Positions 22,951-30,628 of a stretch of 64,000 nucleotides of DNA are shown here, piece by piece. The stretch comes from Eubacteriales bacterium. GTDB lineage: Bacteria > Bacillota > Clostridia > Lachnospirales > Lachnospiraceae. The DNA is taken from the NCBI GenBank assembly GCA_030536575.1, contig JAUNPS010000015.1:1-64000 (forward strand). Reading direction: 5' to 3'. Position numbers and translations under genes: made by a program. Numbering within the stretch: the first letter of the stretch is position 1; each line of letters begins with the position of its first letter. Under the pieces are notes generated by a model. The model had not been told where the DNA came from. It ran no database searches and saw only the letters and a list, made by a program, of their open reading frames with translations.

Positions 22951-24354
22951 GTGATTTCCACACAGGAAATGGAAGCAATCCTGGCAGAAGCCAGAAAAAC
23001 AGGCGCAGATTTCGCGGAATTGTACCTGGAAGACCGGAACGACACGATTCTGAAATGCCTGAACAAAACCATAAACGGCGTGACATCCCTTCACATTCAC
23101 GGCGCAGGGATTTACGTATTAAGCGGGATTCACAGCGTTTATGTTTATACAAATGACACAAGTTTGCATTCTTTGAAAAATCTGGCGAAAAAAGCGGCAG
23201 CCCTCATCGAGCGGAAAATTAAAAATCCGGGCGTGTGCATGGAAAGCCGCAGACTTTCCTTCCAGCGTTATCCGTCCCCGGTTCGGACGGAAATTGCTCC
23301 AAATACCGTCGCGGTGAGCCGGAAACAGGACATTGTACGGGAAATGGATCTGGCGGCCAGAAGCGCAGGCCCGGCCGTCCGCTCTCTGAATACAGAATAT
23401 TACGACGAAATTCAGCACATCACAATCGCCAACAGCGAAGGGCTTCTGACCGAGGACACGCGGGTCTTTACCAGAGTCAGGCTGGCCGGGTGCGTGGAAT
23501 GGCAGGATCAGTCCACCTTTGCATTTCAGGATTATGTGAAACCGGCCGGGTTCGAAATTTTCCAGGAAAAGGAAGACTACATTGGATTCGCCCAGGACAG
23601 CATCCGCGCCATGGAAGCGAGGCTGAAAGCCGCGGATGTGAAGCCGTGCGTGGTTCCGGTGGTCTTTGAGGGAGGAACTTCCGGCGTGTTCTGGCACGAA
23701 GCCTGCGGGCATAACCTGGAAACCACCGGAATTGCCGAAGGAATCGGCGATTTCGGCGACAAAATGGGGAAACAGGTGGCGTCGGAAAAGGTAACGCTCA
23801 TCGACGACGGAACTGTTCCAGGCTTGTGCGGATCCGAGGCCATTGACGACGAAGGCTGTCCGACCCGGAAAAATGTATTGATTGAGAACGGCGTCATTAA
23901 AAATTTCCTCTGTGACCGCCTGGGGGCCAGACGGTTCGGCCTTTCCCAGAACGGCAGCGGAAGGCGGCAGAGCTACAGCTTCGCACCCGCGGCCAGGATG
24001 CACAACACCTACCTGGCGGCAGGAGAGGACGATGAGGAAGAGATGATCCGTTCCCTCCCGGAAGGGCTGTATGTGACCGGCCTGGGCGGAGGAAACAGCG
24101 GTTCCGAGTTTGCCATTGCGGTGACGGATGGCTTCTGGATCAAAAACGGCCAGATTTCCCATCAGGTAAAAGGCGTGACGTTAAGCGGGAACGCTTCGGA
24201 TATCATTAAGCGGGTAGACCGGGTAGGCAAAAAAGTGATCCCAGATCTGGGCGGCGGCTTCTGCGGCGCAAGCTCCGGCCTGGTGCAGACCACCGCCTAC
24301 CAGCCAAGAATGCGGGTTTCCGCCATGAATGTGGCCGGAACCGCAAAAGAGTAG
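22951..24354 (+). CDS. tldD: TldD-family metallopeptidase
   Basis: A 467-residue protein. The zinc motif HEACGH lies near residue 249, preceded by VVFEGGTSGVFW, and GNASDIIKRVDRVG lies near the end, as in TldD. TldD and TldE form a heterodimeric protease that degrades small unfolded or modified peptides; in E. coli they mature microcin B17 and process CcdA. The start is GTG at 22951 because TGGGGAGG lies eight bases upstream and family members begin here; the open frame extends further up only through the repeat array. It is first of a long same-strand gene series and is followed at once by tldE. Confidence 0.92.
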   Translation: MISTQEMEAILAEARKTGADFAELYLEDRNDTILKCLNKTINGVTSLHIHGAGIYVLSGIHSVYVYTNDTSLHSLKNLAKKAAALIERKIKNPGVCMESRRLSFQRYPSPVRTEIAPNTVAVSRKQDIVREMDLAARSAGPAVRSLNTEYYDEIQHITIANSEGLLTEDTRVFTRVRLAGCVEWQDQSTFAFQDYVKPAGFEIFQEKEDYIGFAQDSIRAMEARLKAADVKPCVVPVVFEGGTSGVFWHEACGHNLETTGIAEGIGDFGDKMGKQVASEKVTLIDDGTVPGLCGSEAIDDEGCPTRKNVLIENGVIKNFLCDRLGARRFGLSQNGSGRRQSYSFAPAARMHNTYLAAGEDDEEEMIRSLPEGLYVTGLGGGNSGSEFAIAVTDGFWIKNGQISHQVKGVTLSGNASDIIKRVDRVGKKVIPDLGGGFCGASSGLVQTTAYQPRMRVSAMNVAGTAKE

Positions 24355-24365
24355 GGGGCGAAAAC

Positions 24366-25784
24366 ATGGATTATTTGGAAGCATACCGGCAGGCATTTGC
24401 GCACCTTCCTTCCGGAGCGAAGGAGGCGGAGGTCAATGCGGAAACCCACCGGATCACAGACATTGCCGTGGAAAACGGGGAAATGACGAAAATCGAGACT
24501 TCCGAAAAAACCGCCCTTTATGTGCGGGTGAGCGGGGAAAAGACAGGTTACGTTTATACGGAAGATTTGGAAGAGGATGCGTCCCAAGTGCTGGAAAGGG
24601 CTTATGAAAACAGCTTTTGTTCGAACCGGGAGAAGCCGGAGGCGCTGAATCGGGAAGCCGGAAACCGTTCCTATGAAACAGCTGAGGCCATCGGCGAGCC
24701 GGAGACGCTGAATCGGGAAGCCGGAAACCGTTCCTATGAAACAGCCGAGGCCATCGGCGAACCGGAGCAGCTTGAGGGATACGCGGCTGCGATGGAAAAG
24801 GAACTTTTGGAAAAATCCGGGATTATCCAGGAAGTGTATGTGTCCTTGAAAGCGGAAACCGTGGATCAGCGGACGCTGAATTCTTACGGGCTGGATGCGC
24901 AATGTGTCACGCCGCTGTATATCATGCGCGTGACGGCGGGCCTCCGGGAAGGTGAAAAAAATTACACGTTTTCTTATTTGAAATCGGCCAAAAGCCCGGA
25001 CGCTTTCCAGCCGGAAGAATTCCGGAGAAATCTGGAGGCCGGGCTGGAAAGTCAGAAAAATCCGGCGTCCGGCTTCGTTTCGGGGGATTATCCGGTGATT
25101 CTCTCCGCCAGAGTCGTCTGCAATCTGTTCATTACCGCATGGCAGCTCTTTTCCGGGTATAAATATGCGGAGAAATCCACGGCTCTTGCGGGAATGCTCT
25201 CAAAACGGCTGGGGAAAGACGTGCTGAATATCACCGATTATCCGGAGCACCCGGACAGCGGTTTTGTGATGAAATACGACTGCGAGGGAAGCGAAGGAAA
25301 GCCGGTCAAACTCGTGGAAAACGGGATTTTTACAGGGCTTATGACGAATGCGGCGTCTGCGCAGGAACTGGGACTGCCGTGCACTGGAAATGCCGGGAGA
25401 AGGCCGCTGCTTTTTGGAAACATTGCGACGGATATCCTGGTGACGCCGAAAAATTTCGTGATCGAGCCGGGGACTTCCACGGTGGAGGAATTGATGGAGC
25501 ACATGGGGGACGGCGTCTATATTACGACCTCTTATGATGTGTTCCACACGGTCAATATCAGTTCCGGCGATTTTTCCGTTCCATGCAAAGGAACCCGAAT
25601 TCGGGACGGAAAGAGGGCGGAAAATGTCACAGCCATTTCCATATCCGGAAATCTGAAAGACTTTTTTGCACAGATCGAGGAAGTGGGGAATGATCTTTTG
25701 ATTACCCCGATGGAAGATCTGGAAAACTATGGGATCGGAGCATGCAGCATTCGTCTGCGTTCCTGCCGTGTCAGCGGCGAATAA
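24366..25784 (+). CDS. tldE: TldE/PmbA-family protein with a duplicated 21-residue segment
   Basis: A 472-residue PmbA/TldE-type protein, the non-zinc partner of TldD. Evidence includes TDIAVENGEMTKIETSEKTALYVRV at the start (in two short stretches), GVYITTSYDVFHTVNISSGDFSV near residue 390, and the AENVTAISISGNLKDFF ending. It lacks the HExxxH site, as expected for TldE. Odd feature: residues about 94-135 contain two near-identical 21-residue copies (NREAGNRSYETAEAIGEPE) that normal family members lack. The start has GGGGGCG upstream, 11 bases after tldD, so the two are co-transcribed. Confidence 0.9.
   Translation: MDYLEAYRQAFAHLPSGAKEAEVNAETHRITDIAVENGEMTKIETSEKTALYVRVSGEKTGYVYTEDLEEDASQVLERAYENSFCSNREKPEALNREAGNRSYETAEAIGEPETLNREAGNRSYETAEAIGEPEQLEGYAAAMEKELLEKSGIIQEVYVSLKAETVDQRTLNSYGLDAQCVTPLYIMRVTAGLREGEKNYTFSYLKSAKSPDAFQPEEFRRNLEAGLESQKNPASGFVSGDYPVILSARVVCNLFITAWQLFSGYKYAEKSTALAGMLSKRLGKDVLNITDYPEHPDSGFVMKYDCEGSEGKPVKLVENGIFTGLMTNAASAQELGLPCTGNAGRRPLLFGNIATDILVTPKNFVIEPGTSTVEELMEHMGDGVYITTSYDVFHTVNISSGDFSVPCKGTRIRDGKRAENVTAISISGNLKDFFAQIEEVGNDLLITPMEDLENYGIGACSIRLRSCRVSGE
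24645..24770 (+). repeat. 63-bp tandem duplication inside tldE
   Basis: Two almost identical 63-base units begin at 24645 and 24708 with CTGAATCGGGAAGCCGGAAA. They add 21 codons each without breaking frame. Near identity suggests a recent or length-variable duplication. Confidence 0.9.
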
Positions 25785-25810
25785 ATATTCAATTACAGGA
25801 GGAAGCATTT

Positions 25811-27427
25811 ATGAAAAAGAAACTTGCAGCAGTCTTGATGAGCATGGTAATGGCGGCGTCCGGGATGACCGCATTGGCAGCGGAAACGGGCGATGGCTCG
25901 AAAGTGATCCGGATTGGCTGGCGCTATGAACCGGAGACGATGGATCCGGCCAATGCCAGTGCGGACGGGGCTTATACGGCGGTGCGTCTCTGCGTGGAGC
26001 CGCTGCTGCGAAATGTGAACGGGGAGGCCCAGCCAGGCATTGCGGAATCTTATGAGGCCAGCGAGGATCTTCTGGAGTACACGTTCCATTTAAGAGAAAG
26101 CACCTATTCGGACGGGACGGCCGTTACCGCGAATGACATTGCCTATGCGGTGACCCGTGTGCTGGACCCGACGGTCGCGTATGACAATGCCTATATGGTT
26201 TATTTCATCGAAGGAGCCGAGGAGTATAACAGCGGGGAAGGCAGCGTGGAAGACCTGGGGATCGAAGTGATCGATGATTATACCATCAAATTTACCCTTT
26301 GCCAGACGACGTATCCCCTGGCGTTTGCACAGCAGGAATTTGCTCCGATGAATGAGGAATTTGTGGAATCCTGCGGCCTGCAATATGGCGCTGAAGCGGA
26401 GTACACCCTGACAAACGGCCCGTTCACGCTGGTAAGCTGGGTTCATGACGGAACCTTTGAACTGGTGAAAAATGAAAATTACTGGAATGCCGATGCCATC
26501 AACTTGGACGGGATCACCGGCGTGATTAATGCAATGAACGAGACGGCTGTAGACATGATGCTGGCCGGCGAGCTGGACGTATGCTCCTTTACCAACGCTA
26601 ATCAGGTCGCTACTCTGGAGGCAACCGGGGAGGTTTATACCAGCACCTACTACAGCGGCTTCCAGTTCCTTCATATCTGCCACAAGGGCAAGACTGAGGA
26701 AACCGGAAAATGGCTTTCGAATGCGAATTTCCGCCGGGCCCTTTCCGCCGCGATTGACCGGGACGTTATGGTTCAGGTGGTTTATACGACAGATGAAGCG
26801 GCGAACCGGTTGGAACTGCCTTCGGAAATCGGCGTGGATGGGCTGGTGGTAGACGAATATCCTTATGAGGGTTGGAGTACGGCTGCCGAACCGGAGAAAG
26901 CGGTGGAATATTTAAATGCGGCGATGGAAGAGCTGGGATGCAGCGACGTCAGTGAAATTCCGGTCTTTTCACTGTTGTGCTATGATTCGGAGAGCAATAT
27001 GATTGCGCTGAATGCGATTGCGGACATGTGGCTGAGTACCCTGGGAATCCGGGCGGAAATTGATGCGCAGCCCATTGCTTCGATGTTGGATAAGGCTTAT
27101 TCCGGCGACTATGATTTTTGGAAAGGCGGACAGGCAAACGGTTATATCGACTGGCTGGGCGATACCGCTACGGAATATCTTTCCACAGCGGGAGGCCCCT
27201 ACTTCTGTACCTATCCGGAATACGATGAAATTTATCAGAAAGCGGCCAATGCTCCAAGCTGGGAGGAACGAAAAGAGGCGATGTTTGAACTGGAACAGTA
27301 TTACTGTGAAAATATGCTGGATCTGGTGATTACCTGGTCGAAGGATAATGTTGTGGCGGTCAATGGACTGACGGGCATCGGCACGGCGGGGTATGCGGAT
27401 TATACTTTTGCGGATATTACGGAATAA
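25811..27427 (+). CDS. peptide/oligopeptide-binding protein, SBP family 5
   Basis: A 538-residue DppA/OppA-like protein. The signal peptide (MKKKLAAVLMSMVMAASGMT) is cut near ALAAE. The mature part shows the family 5 pattern VIRIGWRYEPETMDPANAS, LLEYTFHLRESTYSDGT and AYAVTRVLDP. No lipobox cysteine is present. No permease or ATPase lies nearby, so it is an orphan binding protein that must use another transporter or act as a secreted scavenger. The start has ACAGGAGG upstream and lies 26 bases after tldE. Its place in a peptidase operon suggests it captures peptides degraded by the other products. Confidence 0.88.
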   Translation: MKKKLAAVLMSMVMAASGMTALAAETGDGSKVIRIGWRYEPETMDPANASADGAYTAVRLCVEPLLRNVNGEAQPGIAESYEASEDLLEYTFHLRESTYSDGTAVTANDIAYAVTRVLDPTVAYDNAYMVYFIEGAEEYNSGEGSVEDLGIEVIDDYTIKFTLCQTTYPLAFAQQEFAPMNEEFVESCGLQYGAEAEYTLTNGPFTLVSWVHDGTFELVKNENYWNADAINLDGITGVINAMNETAVDMMLAGELDVCSFTNANQVATLEATGEVYTSTYYSGFQFLHICHKGKTEETGKWLSNANFRRALSAAIDRDVMVQVVYTTDEAANRLELPSEIGVDGLVVDEYPYEGWSTAAEPEKAVEYLNAAMEELGCSDVSEIPVFSLLCYDSESNMIALNAIADMWLSTLGIRAEIDAQPIASMLDKAYSGDYDFWKGGQANGYIDWLGDTATEYLSTAGGPYFCTYPEYDEIYQKAANAPSWEERKEAMFELEQYYCENMLDLVITWSKDNVVAVNGLTGIGTAGYADYTFADITE

Positions 27428-27432
27428 GGATT

Positions 27433-27545
27433 GGCCGGAGGGCCGCGGCTTCTGCGGAGGCTGCGGCCTTGCGCCGGGAAGAAAGGCGGCCGGAGGGATG
27501 TGGTTTCTGCGCCGCGACCTTGGGCCGGGAAGAAAGCCGGTTTCG
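27433..27545 (+). repeat. 55-bp imperfect tandem repeat, intergenic
   Basis: Two diverged GC-rich units begin GGCCGGAGGG at 27433 and 27488 and both end GCCGGGAAGAAAG. Unlike the coding arrays in this region, the unit is not divisible by three, and it lies outside genes, between the binding protein and the aminotransferase. Confidence 0.7.
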
Positions 27546-27615
27546 GTGGGAATGGAAAAGGCCGCGTTTGGTTGGTATGCGGGCAAGAGAATAGATGGAT
27601 GAAAGGGGTGAAACG

Positions 27616-28788
27616 ATGATTGAAGAAAGGGATATGCGGGAATTCGCTTATCTGAAAGATACGGCTTATTTAGATGTGGCTTCGGTGGGTTTGCAGCCCC
27701 AGCGGACGCTGGATTATTGCCGGAATTTCCAGCAGGAATTCGTGGACTCTAGGGGCAGGATCTGTTTTGGCCCATATGGGGAAATGCGCCGCAGCACGGC
27801 GGGACTGGCCGCACAGCTCATAGGCGCGGACGCGCCGGGAAACGGGGACGCCGGAGAGATTCTGTTCACTTCCAATACGACGGAGGGAGACAGTCTTCTG
27901 GCCGCCTGTTATCCGCTGAAAGCGGGGGATTCGGTGCTTACATGTGTCGGGGAATATCCTTCCGTGTCGCTGGGCTGGGCAATGAAGCGGGCGGAGGGCA
28001 TCCGATTGCAGCTCGTACCGATGAAAAACGGCGTACTGGATGCGGACGAAATCATTGCCCGGATGGATGACACGACGAAGGTCGCCGCTTTTTCTTTCGT
28101 CCAGTTTCAGTCCGGATTTAAGCTGGATCTGGCGAAAATCGGGCGCGCATGCAGAGAACGGGGGATCCTGTTTCTGGTGGACGGCATTCAGGGAGTCGGG
28201 CGTAATCCGGTGAATGTGAAAGAGATGTGCATCGACGTTTTAAGCTGCGGGGCATTCAAAGGACTCCTGGGGCCTTTGGGGACGGGCTTTGTCTATGTCA
28301 GGAAGGAAATCATTCCGCGGCTGACGCCGTATGTGTTCAGTTCCGGCAACATTGCCGCGGAGGAGGAAGAGATGGAGCACTGGGAGGACTTTCCGCCGCT
28401 CACTTACCGGGAAGGAATCCAGAGGCTGGAAGGAGGCTCGAAGAATACCTATGGAATTACAGCTATGGGGGAAAGTATCGGCCTTCTTCTGGAAATCGGC
28501 ATCGAGAACATTCATGCGTATATTCTTGGGCTGGAACGGGAATTCCGAAATTACGTGAGAGAACAGGGGATTCCGGTTACATTTTTGGGCGCTGAGGAAG
28601 AAGCGTACTGGTCGGGAAATATTTGTATGCGTTTCCGGAAGGAAAAAACGGAAGAGCTGCGGAAAGCCTTTACGGAACAGGATATTTATGCGAAAATTGA
28701 GGAAGGATTTTTAAGGCTGGGCCTGCATTTTTATAATACGCAGGAGCATCTGATGCGGGCGGCGCGGGTACTACAGGAGGTTCTATGA
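27616..28788 (+). CDS. class V aminotransferase / cysteine-desulfurase-like PLP enzyme
   Basis: A 390-residue fold-type I PLP enzyme. Visible features are YLDVASVGLQPQRTLD near the N-terminus, ILFTSNTTEGDSLLAAC (cofactor phosphate region), ILFLVDGIQGVGRNPV with the PLP-pyridine Asp, and the Schiff-base lysine in LSCGAFKGLLGPLGTGF. The active-site cysteine loop of true SufS/IscS is not evident, so it may be an aminotransferase, lyase or hydrolase of the kynureninase/isopenicillin-epimerase-like group. The start at 27616 follows GAAAGGGGTG; an ATG at 27595 is less likely. The stop overlaps the next start (ATGA). The substrate is probably an amino acid released by the neighbouring peptidases (inference). 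Confidence 0.82.
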   Translation: MIEERDMREFAYLKDTAYLDVASVGLQPQRTLDYCRNFQQEFVDSRGRICFGPYGEMRRSTAGLAAQLIGADAPGNGDAGEILFTSNTTEGDSLLAACYPLKAGDSVLTCVGEYPSVSLGWAMKRAEGIRLQLVPMKNGVLDADEIIARMDDTTKVAAFSFVQFQSGFKLDLAKIGRACRERGILFLVDGIQGVGRNPVNVKEMCIDVLSCGAFKGLLGPLGTGFVYVRKEIIPRLTPYVFSSGNIAAEEEEMEHWEDFPPLTYREGIQRLEGGSKNTYGITAMGESIGLLLEIGIENIHAYILGLEREFRNYVREQGIPVTFLGAEEEAYWSGNICMRFRKEKTEELRKAFTEQDIYAKIEEGFLRLGLHFYNTQEHLMRAARVLQEVL

Positions 28789-29594
28789 AAAAAAGGATTC
28801 GTCTTGCGGTGATGGGAACCGGAAACCTTGCGGGAATTCTCGTGGAAAATTTGAAAAAGCCGGAGTATGATGCATTTGAGCTGGAAGCAGTGTGGGGAAG
28901 GACGCTTTCCAAGGCGGAGAAGCTGACGGAGGGGACGCAGGCGCGGCCGGTTACGGAGCTTCGGGCAATGCTGGATCGAAAGCCGGATTTTGTGTTGGAA
29001 GCTACGGCTCCGGATTGTTTAAAGGAGACGGCTCCGCAGATTCTGCGGGCGGGGAGTTCCATGGTGATTCTTTCCGCGGGAGCGCTGGCGGATTCGGCGT
29101 TTCGGGAGCAGGTGACGGAGGCAGGGAAAGAGGGAAATTCCAGGATGTATGTGGCGAGCGGGGCCATCGGCGGTTTTGATTTCCTGACAACGGCAATGCT
29201 CATGGGAGATTTGTCCGTTACGGTGCGGAATCGGAAGCCGCCGGCCGCTTACGAAAATGCGCCTTTTCTGGAAGGGCGGGAAATTTCGCAGGAGGAAGCG
29301 CAGGTTTTGTTTGAAGGAAGCGCCAGGGAAGCCATCCGGCGGTTCCCGAAGAATGTGAATGTGGCGGTGGCGGCGGCCGAGGCCACGGTGGGGTCTGATC
29401 GGGCGCGGGTGACGGTGGTATCCGACCCGGCTCTTGTACGAAACACCCATACCATCGAGCTTTCGGGAAATTTTGGCGAGGCGTCCCTGACGATGGGGAG
29501 TAATCCTTCCGCGAAAAATCCGGGTTCCAGTGAGATGGCGGCTTACAGTGTGCTAAGTCTTTTGAAGAGGATGACACAGGTGATTGTGTTTTAA
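28785..29594 (+). CDS. aspartate dehydrogenase-like NAD(P)-binding protein
   Basis: A 269-residue protein. The Rossmann motif is AVMGTGNLAGILVENL at residues 8-23, followed by FVLEATAPDCLKETAPQIL and VILSAGALAD, then the C-terminal SGAIGGFDFLTTAMLMGDL and NVAVAAAEATVGSDRARV of the L-aspartate dehydrogenase (DUF108) family. Known members oxidise L-aspartate to iminoaspartate with NAD(P), often for NAD synthesis. No nad genes are nearby, so here it more probably acts on an amino acid in the salvage pathway. Overlaps the aminotransferase stop by four bases. Confidence 0.82.
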   Translation: MKKRIRLAVMGTGNLAGILVENLKKPEYDAFELEAVWGRTLSKAEKLTEGTQARPVTELRAMLDRKPDFVLEATAPDCLKETAPQILRAGSSMVILSAGALADSAFREQVTEAGKEGNSRMYVASGAIGGFDFLTTAMLMGDLSVTVRNRKPPAAYENAPFLEGREISQEEAQVLFEGSAREAIRRFPKNVNVAVAAAEATVGSDRARVTVVSDPALVRNTHTIELSGNFGEASLTMGSNPSAKNPGSSEMAAYSVLSLLKRMTQVIVF

Positions 29595-29611
29595 ACAGAA
29601 GGAGGGCAAGG

Positions 29612-30628
29612 ATGGGAGAGCTTTTGGTATTGTCCCGGAAAGAGATTGAAGAGATTTTAGATATGGAGATGGCTATAAAGGCGGTAGAGAGCGCGTATCG
29701 GCAGAAATCCCTGGGAAAGGGGAGTTTGTTTCCGCTTGTAACCCATGTGTTTGAAGAAGGAAAAGCAGATATGGATATTAAATCAGGCCACTTGTCAGAA
29801 AGCGGCCTGTTTGGCTTTAAGGTGGTCAGTTGGTTTGATGAGAATACGCAGAAGGCGCTTCCGAAGCTTTTTGGTACGATGATGGTGTTTGACGATGCGA
29901 CCGGGGAGCCGCTGGCGCTGCTGAACGCGGGGCCGATTACGGCTATGCGTACCGGAGCCGCGGGGGCGGTTGGAGCAAAATATCTGGCAAATGAAGAAGC
30001 CGGGACAATGCTTATGATGGGAACCGGTGCGCAGGCGGCTTACCAGATTGCGGCGCTGTTGACGGTGAAGCCTGAGATTCGGCGTGTATTTCTTGCCAGC
30101 CCGCATGGGCCGGAACGGGCGCGGGAGAGGGCTGCGGAAATTCAGGGAGAAGTGGAACGGCTGCTGAGAGGGAAAAAACGGGATTATCGGTTGCTGCTCG
30201 TGGAAGATCTGGAACAGGCGGTTCGGGAAAGTGAGATTCTTGTAACGGCTACGATTTCCAGAGAGCCGTTGATTCAGAAGGAATGGGTGATGCCTGGGAT
30301 GCATTTCTCCTGTATCGGCGCGGATATGGAGGGAAAACAGGAGATCGACGGAAGGATTTTGGGATGTGCTTCGGTGTTTGTGGATGATCGGAAGCAGGCT
30401 GAGACGGTTGGGGAATGCGAAGTTCCGATTAAGCAGGGGTTGTTGGCGCCGGAGGATTTTAAGGGAGAAATCGGGGAGGTGATTGCCGGGATGATTCCGG
30501 GAAGGACGGCGAAGGAGGAGATTACGGTGTTTGATTCAAGCGGAATTGGCTTGCAGGATCTGACGCTGGCTGGGGAATTGGTGGATTATGCGAAGAAAAA
30601 TGGGAAGGGGCGGTGGATAACTTTATGA
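29612..30628 (+). CDS. ornithine cyclodeaminase / mu-crystallin family protein
   Basis: A 338-residue protein. LVLSRKEIEEILDMEMAIKA is the normal N-terminus of the family, LNAGPITAMRTGAAGAVGAK is the substrate/NAD signature, and LMMGTGAQAAYQIAALL is the Rossmann motif. Members include ornithine cyclodeaminase, ketimine reductase, alanine dehydrogenase and N-alkyl amino acid enzymes, so the exact reaction is open. Ribosome site AAGGAGGG. Its end overlaps the deacylase start (ATGA), so the two are translationally coupled. Confidence 0.85.
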   Translation: MGELLVLSRKEIEEILDMEMAIKAVESAYRQKSLGKGSLFPLVTHVFEEGKADMDIKSGHLSESGLFGFKVVSWFDENTQKALPKLFGTMMVFDDATGEPLALLNAGPITAMRTGAAGAVGAKYLANEEAGTMLMMGTGAQAAYQIAALLTVKPEIRRVFLASPHGPERARERAAEIQGEVERLLRGKKRDYRLLLVEDLEQAVRESEILVTATISREPLIQKEWVMPGMHFSCIGADMEGKQEIDGRILGCASVFVDDRKQAETVGECEVPIKQGLLAPEDFKGEIGEVIAGMIPGRTAKEEITVFDSSGIGLQDLTLAGELVDYAKKNGKGRWITL

